64,000 nt of DNA from Taishania sp964580465 (GTDB taxonomy: Bacteria > Bacteroidota > Bacteroidia > Flavobacteriales_D > Crocinitomicaceae): assembly GCA_964580465.1 (NCBI GenBank), contig CAZOKJ010000003.1, forward strand, positions 1 through 64,000, in the 5' to 3' direction. The position numbers were made by a program, and so were the translations under genes. Positions 54,585 through 63,482 of the stretch are shown piece by piece (the stretch's first letter is position 1; each line of letters starts with the position of its first letter). A model generated the notes under the pieces. The model searched no databases. It was not told where the DNA came from and saw nothing but the letters and a program-made list of their open reading frames with translations.

Positions 54585-54932
54585 ATGAAAACATTTGCTA
54601 TTTCGGTCATCTTATTTTTCGGTATTCAATTAACCACATTTTCACAAACAGCAAGTATTGGTGAAGAAAGTGTAGTAGTAGTTACTCATTTCCAACAGTC
54701 TGAACAAATGATTTATACGTTTTTGCCTACAACTTCTTTTAATGAAGCGCGTTCGCAACAAGTTATTAATCGTTTCAACACTGTGACAGGGGATAATGCT
54801 ACAGTTACTTTTAAATCAGGGAAAGTAATTGTGAAAATTCATCATGCTAAATTTACAGAATCGCAAAAGAATGATTTGCTGTTTTTATTAGCAAAAGCAC
54901 ATGGATACTCTAACTACCAATTCAACGATTAA
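54585..54932 (+). CDS. Small secreted protein of unknown function
   Basis: 115 residues. Signal peptide about 1-21 (..LTTFSQ). The mature part has a beta-beta-helix feel (GEESVVVVTHF.., NATVTFKSGKVIVKIHHAKF, QKNDLLFLLAKAHGYSNYQF), slightly reminiscent of heavy-metal/ferredoxin-like folds, but there are no Cys and I cannot assign a family. It ends 2 bp before a T9SS type B protein, so co-translation is likely. No resemblance to the small protein at the 20-kb locus although the layout is the same. Confidence 0.78.
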   Translation: MKTFAISVILFFGIQLTTFSQTASIGEESVVVVTHFQQSEQMIYTFLPTTSFNEARSQQVINRFNTVTGDNATVTFKSGKVIVKIHHAKFTESQKNDLLFLLAKAHGYSNYQFND

Positions 54933-54934
54933 TT

Positions 54935-57910
54935 ATGAAACGAATTATCTTTTTTATTGCTCTTTTGACATTGTTCCTGCAATCATTTAATACTACAGCT
55001 CAATGTAATATTCAAGCATCGATATGTACATCAGGTACTGCTGGACCTTTTACCTTTCAAAATGGTGGTCAAAACTCTTTTAACAGTTCTTGTTTGGACC
55101 AATTATCTACGTCTCAATATGCTTTCATTGTATTGTATATTACTCAAACAGGGAACTTAAACTTACTCATTCAAGGTAATGGTGGATCTGGATTCTTGGA
55201 TGTTGCAGTTTTTAATGTTCCTGACAACGTTGCACCTTGTTCGGCTATTCAAAGTAGCTCAAATGAAATTATGTGTAACTACGCATCAGCTAGTGGCGGG
55301 TGTAACCAATTTGGTACTGCTTTTGGTTGTTCTAGTAGCGTGCCTTCTGTATCGGTGACTGCAGGCCAAACAATTATGATCGTTGTTGAAGACTGGGGAG
55401 ATGGACCGTCTACCAATTTTACACTTTCACTTGGACCACCTCCAGGAGCTCAAACAGGACCTCCAAATGCTACTATAGACCCAGCAACATTAGGTCCTTT
55501 TTGTACGACTGATGGTTTAATGCAAGTTTTGGCTGATAACATGGGAGGTGTATGGAGTGGACCAGGAATGCAAGCGAATGGTATGTTTAATCCTCAAATT
55601 GCAGGTGCTGGTATTCATACAATCAATTACTCTATTGGTCTAGCTCCGTGTAATTCTTCTTCTACAGCGCAAATAAAAGTAGGGTCTGTTGTTGCAAGTG
55701 ATTTGAACGTTACTCCATGTGCTGGAGGTCAATATAGTGTGTCTGGTAATATCACAATTTTGCAACCTCCTACGACAGGTGATTTAGTAATTAAAGATTG
55801 CTCAGGACAGCAAACGGTTGTTGCATCTGCACCTTTTACTCAAGGTTCTTATTCTTTTAATCTAACTGGACTTACAGCATCAGGTGGTCCGTGTAATGTT
55901 AAAGCTTATTTCACAGGTTCAGCATGTTCTCATGTACTGAATTATACGAAACCTGTATGCCCTCCTGGGTGTGGGTTTTCTAATATGACGGCGATTCCAA
56001 CAGGTTGTCAAGGAAATAATACTTATACTTTGAATGGATCAGTAACTTTTGCAAGTGCACCAAGTACAGGACAATTAGTTATTTCTGATTGTAACGGAAA
56101 TACGCAAACGTTTAATGCTCCATTTACAAGTCCACAAGCGTATTCATTAACAGGATTAACACCTAACGGTCAACAATGTGTCGTCACTGCTCATTTTACA
56201 GATGAACCGACTTGTACAACAAATAAAACATTTACAGCTCCGAGTATTCCAGTAGTGAGTGCTGGTGCGGATATAAGCATTTGTCCAGGTGCCATGGCAA
56301 CGTTAACAGCTTCTGGAGCTACAAGTTATTCTTGGGATAATAATGTTGGAAACACAATGACTGTTTCTCTATTCCCTACAGCTACAACAACTTATACGGT
56401 TACTGGTACAACAAATGGCTGTACTGCTACGGATCAAGTGGTGGTTACGGTTACGCCTGGACCAACTGTTACAACAAGTGGTGATGTTTCTATTTGTATA
56501 GGAGACAATACTACGATTTCTGCAGGCGGCGTTTCTACATACAATTGGGATAATAACCTCGGTGCAGGAGCTTCTCATACAGTATCTCCTTTAACAACCA
56601 CAACTTATTCAGTTGTAGGTACAGATGCGAATGGCTGTTTAGGAAACGCACAATTGACTGTTACAGTGAACCCTTTACCAACAATTACAGCTACAAATGT
56701 TGCTTTGTGTGAAGGTAACTCAACAACAATTACAGCAAATGGTGCAACAACTTATTCTTGGAGTCCTGCCACTTATTTAGATGCTACAACTGGTGCATCT
56801 GTAACATATACTGCAGGACAATCTACGACATATACTATTACTGGTACAGATGCAAATGGCTGTGTAAATACAACAACGGTCAATGCAACTTCTCATCCTA
56901 ACCCTGTTACAAATGCTGGAGCAGATGTAACTGTTTGCCAAGATGTAGAAGTAACTTTAATAGCTACTGGAGCAGGATTTGGAGGCACTTACACTTGGAC
57001 TGGAGGCGTGACAAATGCTCAACCTTTTGTGCCTACAGTTGGAACAACAACTTACACTGTTACAGCGACTAATGTTAATGGATGTACAGGAACAGACGAC
57101 TTAGTGGTTACAGTTGAGCCACATCCTACAGTTAGTTTTACAGCTGTTCAAGATCAACCTTGTGCTCCTGTAAAAGGAGTGTTTACAAATACTTCTGCAA
57201 CACAAGGTACTTGTATGTGGGTGTTTGATAATGGAGTGTCATCCAACGATTGTGGACCTGTTGAAATAACTTTTGGTAATCCAGGATCTTACGGAGCTTC
57301 ATTACAAGTAACTTCCCCGTTAGGTTGTATTACAACGGTGTATCAATCTGATTTAATCATTGTTACGAAAAAACCAGAAGCTTCATTTATTCCTAATCCA
57401 GTTGTTTTTGAACTTTCTAATCCAGTTGTTCATTTCACTAATTACTCAAGTGGAGCGGTTTCGTATGAATGGGATTTTGGAGATAACAAATCATCTGTAC
57501 AAACAAATCCAACGCATACTTATCCTGAAGAAGATGGAGGATATGTTGTTACATTGGTTGCTATTTCAGCTTCGGGATGTACGGACACAACTACCTATTC
57601 TGTGCGCTCAGAAGAAGATTTGATTTTCTATATACCAAATACATTTACACCAGATGGTGATGAGTTCAACCAATCGTTCTCACCAGTTTTTACTTCAGGA
57701 TTTGATCCATACGATTATGAAATGATTATTTTCAACCGTTGGGGAGAAAAAGTGTATGAAACACATGATGTAACAGTTGGTTGGAAAGGTACTTATGGAA
57801 CCAAAGGAGAAATTGTTCAGGATGGAACTTACACTTGGAAGATAGAGTTTAAGACGCTCAGAAATGATGAACGTAAGACGTACACAGGGCATGTGAACCT
57901 GATGCGTTAA
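54935..57910 (+). CDS. T9SS type B secreted repeat protein
   Basis: 991 residues. Signal peptide 1-23. Cys-containing N-terminal domain (CNIQASICTSGTAGPFTFQNGG..) that differs from that of the 20.7-kb protein. Modules shared with that protein: a Cys-bounded domain (CGFSNMTAIPTGC..APSTGQLVISDCNG), four about-72-residue repeats (about 436-727), two PKD-like domains (EWDFGDNKSS), and the C-terminal CHU_C domain from about 893 (LIFYIPNTFTPDGDEFNQ..). Exported by the T9SS to the cell surface; probably an adhesin or structural surface protein. Clearly a paralogue of the 2065-residue protein. Confidence 0.92.
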   Translation: MKRIIFFIALLTLFLQSFNTTAQCNIQASICTSGTAGPFTFQNGGQNSFNSSCLDQLSTSQYAFIVLYITQTGNLNLLIQGNGGSGFLDVAVFNVPDNVAPCSAIQSSSNEIMCNYASASGGCNQFGTAFGCSSSVPSVSVTAGQTIMIVVEDWGDGPSTNFTLSLGPPPGAQTGPPNATIDPATLGPFCTTDGLMQVLADNMGGVWSGPGMQANGMFNPQIAGAGIHTINYSIGLAPCNSSSTAQIKVGSVVASDLNVTPCAGGQYSVSGNITILQPPTTGDLVIKDCSGQQTVVASAPFTQGSYSFNLTGLTASGGPCNVKAYFTGSACSHVLNYTKPVCPPGCGFSNMTAIPTGCQGNNTYTLNGSVTFASAPSTGQLVISDCNGNTQTFNAPFTSPQAYSLTGLTPNGQQCVVTAHFTDEPTCTTNKTFTAPSIPVVSAGADISICPGAMATLTASGATSYSWDNNVGNTMTVSLFPTATTTYTVTGTTNGCTATDQVVVTVTPGPTVTTSGDVSICIGDNTTISAGGVSTYNWDNNLGAGASHTVSPLTTTTYSVVGTDANGCLGNAQLTVTVNPLPTITATNVALCEGNSTTITANGATTYSWSPATYLDATTGASVTYTAGQSTTYTITGTDANGCVNTTTVNATSHPNPVTNAGADVTVCQDVEVTLIATGAGFGGTYTWTGGVTNAQPFVPTVGTTTYTVTATNVNGCTGTDDLVVTVEPHPTVSFTAVQDQPCAPVKGVFTNTSATQGTCMWVFDNGVSSNDCGPVEITFGNPGSYGASLQVTSPLGCITTVYQSDLIIVTKKPEASFIPNPVVFELSNPVVHFTNYSSGAVSYEWDFGDNKSSVQTNPTHTYPEEDGGYVVTLVAISASGCTDTTTYSVRSEEDLIFYIPNTFTPDGDEFNQSFSPVFTSGFDPYDYEMIIFNRWGEKVYETHDVTVGWKGTYGTKGEIVQDGTYTWKIEFKTLRNDERKTYTGHVNLMR
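56243..57116 (+). repeat. Four coding repeats of about 218 bp
   Basis: Four units homologous to the 72-residue repeats of the giant protein at 22.8-26.1 kb (for example DANGC, YTVTGT, AGADV.IC). Separated by about 30 kb from their relatives, so the two loci share dispersed repeat homology. Confidence 0.8.
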
Positions 57911-57918
57911 CAAAAATT

Positions 57919-57953
57919 AAAGGTGGAAAGTAAAAAGCTTTTCACCTTTTTTT
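57919..57953 (+). terminator. Terminator of the 991-residue protein operon
   Basis: Stem AAAGGTGGAAAG with CTTTTCACCTTT (one G-T pair), 7-nt loop, then seven T. Confidence 0.85.
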
Positions 57954-57965
57954 ATGAATAAATTT

Positions 57966-57973
57966 TATCTTTG
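57966..57973 (+). promoter_or_regulatory. -7 box for the epimerase-CBS gene
   Basis: TATCTTTG, perfect TAnnTTTG, 18 nt before the TTG start at 57991. As at 40 kb, the promoter directly follows a terminator T-run. Confidence 0.55.
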
Positions 57974-57990
57974 CTAAAAATAGATTCAGT

Positions 57991-58995
57991 TTGAAAATTT
58001 CAGCATCCATATATAGCGATAAGTCGCGTTCCTTGAAGGAAGTAATTGAAGATTTAGTAAGTCACCAAGTTGACATGCTTCATGTTGACTGCAATGATGA
58101 TATTAGTGTTTTTGAAGATATCAAGCAAATCCGTTCTTGGTGTAATCTACCCATTGATTTACACATTATAACAGCAGAACCTTCCAAATACTATCAATTA
58201 TTGGAGGATAATCCAGTTGAATACGTCACTTTTCAATACGAAGATTTAAAAGAACCATTGGAAATTCCTTCACATATTCAAGGAAAAAAAGGATTAGCTG
58301 TTATTACTCCGACATCCATTGATGTTTTTGATTCGTTTCAGGAGTTTGATTTTATTTTAATTATGGCAACGATTCCAGGACAGAGTGGAGGAGTTTTTGA
58401 CCGAACAAATTTTGATAAAATCCGAATGTTTCGCAAGAAATACCCTACGAAATCCATCCACGTTGATGGAGGAGTGAATGGAGAAGTATCTTTCATTTTG
58501 CGTAACATGGGAGTAACTTCATCAGTTAGTGGTTCATACTTGTTTAAAGGTCCGAGTGTAGGTCATCAATTAATGAATTTGACTAAACGCAGTATTGAAT
58601 CCAATTTTGTCGTTTCTGATTTTATGACTCCTTTGGATGAATGTCCTAAAGTTTCCGAAAGTAAACTATCATTTTCAGAAATTTTGATGGCTATTGAAAA
58701 GGGAGATATAGGTTTTACATTGGTTGTAAATGAGAAAGGGTTACTTGAAGGTTTAATCTCAAATGCTGATATTCGAAAAGCGTTGTTACGCCATTTAACT
58801 GATTTTAATGCGGTTAACCCAAATGAAGTTGTTAATCGTGCTCCTTTAACAGTGAATGAATCTGCTACAGTTGTAGAGCTGCTTCAAATTGTTAAAAAGA
58901 GTCCATTTACTGTGTCGTATCTTCCTGTTATTGATGCTGATAAACGTGTAAAGGGCATTGTTAATTTTGCTAACTTGATTAAAGCAGAATTGTAA
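57991..58995 (+). CDS. Ribulose-phosphate 3-epimerase-like TIM barrel fused to CBS pair
   Basis: 334 residues from a TTG; the -7 box 18 nt upstream leaves no room for an earlier start. Residues 1-205 match ribulose-5-phosphate 3-epimerase. Metal/catalytic residues are in place: H31-V-D33, H58 in DLHII, and D159 in HVDGGVN. The phosphate loop variant is MATIPGQSGGVFD, and SGSYLF is conserved. Residues about 208-334 are two CBS motifs (VSDFMTPLDECPKV.., VVNRAPLTVNESATVVELL) that usually bind adenine nucleotides. An epimerase with CBS domains is unusual. Substrate may still be ribulose-5-P; another pentose or hexulose phosphate is possible. Neighbours are DAHP synthase and a KdsC-like phosphatase. 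Confidence 0.82.
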   Translation: MKISASIYSDKSRSLKEVIEDLVSHQVDMLHVDCNDDISVFEDIKQIRSWCNLPIDLHIITAEPSKYYQLLEDNPVEYVTFQYEDLKEPLEIPSHIQGKKGLAVITPTSIDVFDSFQEFDFILIMATIPGQSGGVFDRTNFDKIRMFRKKYPTKSIHVDGGVNGEVSFILRNMGVTSSVSGSYLFKGPSVGHQLMNLTKRSIESNFVVSDFMTPLDECPKVSESKLSFSEILMAIEKGDIGFTLVVNEKGLLEGLISNADIRKALLRHLTDFNAVNPNEVVNRAPLTVNESATVVELLQIVKKSPFTVSYLPVIDADKRVKGIVNFANLIKAEL

Positions 58996-59098
58996 AAAAA
59001 ACATTTTTTTTTACGTGCATATTTATTTGTCCTATATCAATAAATACACTTTTAGCGACAAAAGTGTTAAAAAAAGTTAGTTTCAATAAACGTAAATC

Positions 59099-59130
59099 GT
59101 TGTTAAAGAAATTTTGTTTGCTTATATTTG
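59099..59130 (+). promoter_or_regulatory. Promoter of the DAHP synthase gene
   Basis: GTTG (59099-59102), 20-nt spacer, TATATTTG (59123-59130), a perfect -7 box. An in-frame TTG at 59128 lies inside the box, so the ATG at 59152 is the start. Confidence 0.6.
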
Positions 59131-59151
59131 CAAAACTCATTTTTTCAGACA

Positions 59152-60150
59152 ATGATAATACAATTAAAAAATAACCTTGAAGCGTCTAAAATAGCTCGTT
59201 ATGCGCAAGAATTGAAAGCATTTAGTATTTCTTATAATGGAAATGATTTGTTGATAACAGGTGCAGGAGTAAAAGAATTACCTACAAGCGTCGAAGGAGA
59301 TACAGAACAATTTTGGGCTTTTGACTCAGATATTCAATTAGCTTCAAAGAAATTTCAACAAGAAAAGCGAACTGTCCAATTAGGAAATGTTACTATTGGA
59401 GGGACAACTAATAACACTGTTTTAATTGGAGGGCCTTGTTCTGTTGAATCAGAAGGTCAAATTCGTCAATCATCAGAATTATTGAAATCGTTGAATCTTT
59501 CAGTGTTGAGAGGTGGTTGTTACAAGCCTAGAACAAGTCCTTACTCATTTCAAGGTTTAGGATTAGAAGGTTTGCAACTTTTAGCTAAAATGCGTGAAGA
59601 ATATGGTTTAACTGTAATTACTGAAGCAAGAGACGCAACACATATTGATGAAATCATTGAATACAGTGATGTCATTCAAGTTGGGGCAAAAGCAATGTAT
59701 GACCAAGGTATATTGCGTGCATGTGCTAAGACAACTAAACCAGTATTGATCAAACGTGGGTTTGGTACAACCTTGCAAGAATTTGTACAAGCATCAGAGT
59801 TTGTGCTTTCTGGAGGAAATCCAAATGTAGTTTTGTGCGAGCGTGGAATTAGAACATTTGAAACAAAAACGCGCTTTACCTTGGATTTGTGTGGAGTGGC
59901 ATGGTTACAAGAATACACAAATTTACCTATTATTTTAGACCCTTCACATGCGATGGGCTACGCGTATGGAGTTACTCCTTTAGCTAAAGCTTGTGTAGCA
60001 ATGGGGATTGATGGTTTATTAATAGAAGCGCATCCAGACCCAAGTGTAGCGAAATCAGATGCTTCTCAACAATTGAACCATGCTGAGTTTACTCAATTAA
60101 AGACCGATTTACAAACAGTTGCAGCGGCTGTTGGTTACAAAATAGTATAA
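59152..60150 (+). CDS. aroF: 3-deoxy-7-phosphoheptulonate synthase (type I beta)
   Basis: 332 residues from the ATG at 59152. It condenses PEP and erythrose-4-phosphate in the first shikimate step. N-terminal ferredoxin-like domain, about 1-65, as in Thermotoga DAHP synthase; there it mediates feedback control. Core motifs: GGPCSVESEGQI, LRGGCYKPRTSPYSFQGLG (metal Cys and PEP-binding KPRTS), VLIKRGF, LCERGIRTFE and DPSHAMG. The KdsA (KDO-8-P synthase) relatives lack this N-domain and the E-R-G-I-R-T form, so DAHP synthase is preferred. Confidence 0.9.
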   Translation: MIIQLKNNLEASKIARYAQELKAFSISYNGNDLLITGAGVKELPTSVEGDTEQFWAFDSDIQLASKKFQQEKRTVQLGNVTIGGTTNNTVLIGGPCSVESEGQIRQSSELLKSLNLSVLRGGCYKPRTSPYSFQGLGLEGLQLLAKMREEYGLTVITEARDATHIDEIIEYSDVIQVGAKAMYDQGILRACAKTTKPVLIKRGFGTTLQEFVQASEFVLSGGNPNVVLCERGIRTFETKTRFTLDLCGVAWLQEYTNLPIILDPSHAMGYAYGVTPLAKACVAMGIDGLLIEAHPDPSVAKSDASQQLNHAEFTQLKTDLQTVAAAVGYKIV

Positions 60151-60152
60151 TA

Positions 60153-60830
60153 ATGATGATGCTCGAAGAAAATATCAAGGGACTTTGTGCTAAATACGGC
60201 ATCGATTACGTTGGTTTTTTAGCCGACCTTGATGTGGAGCATGTGGATGAACTTTCTGTTTTTGAATTGAAATCGATATGTGAAGAATATGAACTAGATT
60301 TATATGCTTTGCTGTTCAAACCGCTGTTTCCGATTCCTCATTTGAAAGAAAAATTAGCTAAAATTCGTTTATTGGTTTTGGATGTGGATGGAGTGATGAC
60401 AGATGGGGGAATGTATTTTACTGAGAATGGCGATCAATTTAAAAAGTTCAATACGAAAGATGGAATGGCCATTATTAGCTTGACAAAAAACGATTTTCAA
60501 GTGGCGATTATTTCCTCAGGATTTGTTAATAATGTCGTAGAAACAAGAGCTAAAATGCTAGGAATACAACATTGTTATGTGACCCGAGAAAAGAAAATAG
60601 ACGTATTAAATCGAATTTTGGCTGAACTACAATTAGATTATTCTCAAGTAGCAATGATTGGCGATGATATCAATGATCTTGAAATCATGGAGACAATTAG
60701 TGTTGCTGCCTGTCCACAAGATGCAGTTTTAGCAGTAAAACAAAAATGTCATATTTTGTTAAATGCCAAAGGTGGTCAAGCTTGTGTGAGAGAATTTATT
60801 GACAACTATCTCAACCAAAATAAATATTAA
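60153..60830 (+). CDS. kdsC: KdsC-like HAD phosphatase with N-terminal extension
   Basis: 225 residues. HAD subfamily C0 with no cap: nucleophile D77-V-D79 in LVLDVDGVMTDGGMYF, the diagnostic FNTKDGMAI, SSG in IISSGF, KK-type Lys in TREKKIDVL, and GDDINDLEIM. KdsC removes phosphate from KDO-8-phosphate; related enzymes act on sialic-acid-type sugars. Usual KdsC is about 170-190 residues; here about 60 residues of acidic helical sequence (MLEENIKGLCAKYGIDYVGF..) are added at the front. Two bp after aroF, so probably one transcript. Confidence 0.82.
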   Translation: MMMLEENIKGLCAKYGIDYVGFLADLDVEHVDELSVFELKSICEEYELDLYALLFKPLFPIPHLKEKLAKIRLLVLDVDGVMTDGGMYFTENGDQFKKFNTKDGMAIISLTKNDFQVAIISSGFVNNVVETRAKMLGIQHCYVTREKKIDVLNRILAELQLDYSQVAMIGDDINDLEIMETISVAACPQDAVLAVKQKCHILLNAKGGQACVREFIDNYLNQNKY

Positions 60831-60848
60831 CGAAGGAAAAAAGTTAGA

Positions 60849-62063
60849 ATGAAACAAGTTAGATTAGGGATAATTAAAGAAGGAAAAGTGCCACATGATT
60901 TTCGTGTGCCGCTAACTCCTTCTCAATGTGCATTGGTGGAAGCTAAATTTGCTCATGTAAAAGTAGTTGTCCAACCAAGTGAAATCCGTTGCTTTCCTGA
61001 TGAAGCTTATGCAGCTGAAGGAATTGAATTAAATAATGATTTGTCACATTGTGATATTATTTTAGGAGTGAAAGAAGTAAATATTGAGGATTTAATTCCC
61101 AATAAAAAGTATTTTTTCTTTTCTCACACAATGAAAAAACAAGTATACAATCGTAATTTATTTAGAGCTATTCTTGATAAAAAAATTCAATTGATTGATT
61201 ATGAAGCCTTGCGTGATAAAAACAACAAGCGCATCATTGGATTTGGTCGATATGCAGGCGTAGTGGGCACGTACAATGCTTTTTTAACCTTTGGATTAAA
61301 AACAAAAACATTTGAGTTGTTACCTGCTAATAAGTGCCATGACAGAGTTGAAATGGAAAGTGAATTGTCAAAAGTTATTCTGCCGCAACATACTAAAATT
61401 GTAGTAACTGGATGGGGTAGAGTAGGAAATGGCGCACGTGAGATATTAGATTTGTTACCAATAAAGGAAGTCACTCCAGAAGAGTTCTTGAATGATACTT
61501 TTGATGAACCAATTTTTACACATCTAGATACGGAGGATTATTATCGTCCAAAAAATGGTGGGGAATTTGACAAAGCTGATTTTTATTCTCATCCAGAAAA
61601 GTACAAAGCCATTCTAAATGAATACTTGAAACAAGGAACAACCATTTACATTCCTTGTCATTTTTGGAGTGAAAAGGCACCTTTTTTATTAACGCAAGAA
61701 GATTTAATAAAAGATGACAATTTGCAAGTAATAGCAGACATTTCTTGTGATATTGCTGGTCCAATTGCTTCTACAATTCGTCCAAGTTCGATTAGTAGCC
61801 CTATTTATGGTTATGATCCCGTAACAGGAGAGGAAGCTGATTTTACGAAAGAAGGTGTGATTGCAGTGATGGCTGTTGATAATTTACCATGTGAATTGCC
61901 AAAAGATGCATCTGAAGATTTTGGAAGTCAATTAATTCGTAATGTTTTTCCAGCTTTGTTTGGAGAAGATCCTGATTTAATCATTGAAAGAGGTTCAGAA
62001 ACAAACTTAAACGGTGAATTAACGTCTTATTTTGCTTATCTAAGCGATTACGTTGAGGGATAA
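60849..62063 (+). CDS. Saccharopine dehydrogenase-like NAD(P) enzyme (AlaDH/PNT fold)
   Basis: 404 residues. N-domain GIIKEGKVPHDFRVPLTPSQC and the segment FFSHTMKKQVYNRNLFRAILDKKIQLIDYEAL resemble fungal-type lysine-forming saccharopine dehydrogenase, where the His and Lys of SHTxKxQ act in catalysis. Nucleotide-binding segment VTGWGRVGNGAREIL; C-terminal DISCDIAGPIASTIRPSS. Real substrate is unclear: Bacteroidota copies are annotated loosely as NAD(P)-dependent oxidoreductase or lysine-2-oxoglutarate reductase. Eighteen bp after the KdsC-like gene. Confidence 0.8.
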   Translation: MKQVRLGIIKEGKVPHDFRVPLTPSQCALVEAKFAHVKVVVQPSEIRCFPDEAYAAEGIELNNDLSHCDIILGVKEVNIEDLIPNKKYFFFSHTMKKQVYNRNLFRAILDKKIQLIDYEALRDKNNKRIIGFGRYAGVVGTYNAFLTFGLKTKTFELLPANKCHDRVEMESELSKVILPQHTKIVVTGWGRVGNGAREILDLLPIKEVTPEEFLNDTFDEPIFTHLDTEDYYRPKNGGEFDKADFYSHPEKYKAILNEYLKQGTTIYIPCHFWSEKAPFLLTQEDLIKDDNLQVIADISCDIAGPIASTIRPSSISSPIYGYDPVTGEEADFTKEGVIAVMAVDNLPCELPKDASEDFGSQLIRNVFPALFGEDPDLIIERGSETNLNGELTSYFAYLSDYVEG

Positions 62064-62075
62064 TTAAAATAAAAA

Positions 62076-63482
62076 ATGGAAAAAGGGAATAAAAAAATTA
62101 TAAGAGGGTGGATTTTTTATGATTGGGCTAACTCGGTGTACAATTTAGTTATTTCCTCTGCTATTTTTCCTATTTTTTATGACACAGTCACTTCTAAAAC
62201 GTTTTTAGAACAATACAACCAAAAAAATGGATTGAACTTACAGTCCATTGATGAACTTCCAGCAAATACGCACGTGTTAATAGATGCCTTTGGTATGCAG
62301 TTGTCTCCATCTGTATTGATGTCTTTTACCTTGTCTATTTCGTTTTTGGTTGTTTCAATTCTTTCTCCCATGCTTTCAGGAGTAGCTGATGTTACTGGAA
62401 GTAAGAAGAAATTTATGCGTTTTTTTAATTATTTAGGTGCGCTTTCTTGTATTTCCTTGTATTGGTTTGGAAAAGCACCGATAGAAGTTGGAATGCTGTC
62501 TGTGTTTTTGGCAAGTATTGGGTTCTGGAATAGTTTGGTGTTCTACAATGCTTTTTTACCTGAAATAGCTGAACCCAAGGATCATGATAGAATCTCTGCT
62601 AATGCTTATACAATGGGCTATTTTGGCAGTATGATTTTGTTGATTATTTCTTTGGCAATGATTATACTTATTGGACCTCATTTGACAAGTTTAAGCTTTA
62701 TATTTGTAGGGATTTGGTGGATAGGTTTCAGTCAAATTACGTATCGAGTGTTGCCTGATAATGTTTATAATCGTCCGAAATCTTCAAAGGTTCTTTCAAA
62801 AGGCTTTAAAGAATTGAAGAAGGTAATGGTTGAATTTAAAACTTTTCCACGTTTAAAACGCTACTTAGCATCTTTTTTCTTTTTTAATACAGGTGTTCAA
62901 ACTGTCATGTTGATGGCTGTTTTATATGCTAAAAGAGAGATTTTTTCAGGACAATATGAATCTCAAGCTGCTTCAGGTTTGATTTTAGCAATTTTGTTGA
63001 TACAATTACTTGGCGCTGCTGGTGCTTTTGTACTCTCTAAATTATCAGGTGTCATAGGTAATGTTAAATCGTTAATTATTGCCGTTTCTATCTGGGTGCC
63101 TTTATGTGTAAGTGCATACTTTATTCAAACTCCAACAGGATTCTATTTTCTCGCTTCTGGAGTTGGACTAGTAATGGGAGGAACACAGGCTTTGGCTCGC
63201 TCAACTTATTCAAAATTTTTGCCAGATACAGAAGATCATACTTCTTACTTTTCGTTTTATGACGTAACAGAAAAAGTAGGAATAGTGTTTGGTACGTTCT
63301 TTTTTGGATTAATGGAATTTCTAACCGACGATTTGCGCTCTTCTATTTTGTCTGTCGTATTTTTCTTCGCTGTAGGATTGATTTTTTTATTGTTTGTTCC
63401 CAATGATAGAGCTGAAGAAAAAGATTATGATGAGCACTTAACTACGGATAATGATTTACTCAAATCGTTGAAGCATGAGTGA
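62076..63482 (+). CDS. MFS transporter, UMF1/Atg22-like
   Basis: 468 residues, about 12 membrane helices. The start RGWIFYDWANSVYNLVISSAIFPIFYD is diagnostic of the UMF1 (Atg22-like vacuole effluxer) group of MFS proteins; GGTQALARSTYSKFLPD matches the conserved C-terminal half loop. Probably exports or imports a small metabolite, perhaps amino acids, across the inner membrane; substrate unknown. Overlaps the next gene by 8 bp. Confidence 0.9.
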   Translation: MEKGNKKIIRGWIFYDWANSVYNLVISSAIFPIFYDTVTSKTFLEQYNQKNGLNLQSIDELPANTHVLIDAFGMQLSPSVLMSFTLSISFLVVSILSPMLSGVADVTGSKKKFMRFFNYLGALSCISLYWFGKAPIEVGMLSVFLASIGFWNSLVFYNAFLPEIAEPKDHDRISANAYTMGYFGSMILLIISLAMIILIGPHLTSLSFIFVGIWWIGFSQITYRVLPDNVYNRPKSSKVLSKGFKELKKVMVEFKTFPRLKRYLASFFFFNTGVQTVMLMAVLYAKREIFSGQYESQAASGLILAILLIQLLGAAGAFVLSKLSGVIGNVKSLIIAVSIWVPLCVSAYFIQTPTGFYFLASGVGLVMGGTQALARSTYSKFLPDTEDHTSYFSFYDVTEKVGIVFGTFFFGLMEFLTDDLRSSILSVVFFFAVGLIFLLFVPNDRAEEKDYDEHLTTDNDLLKSLKHE

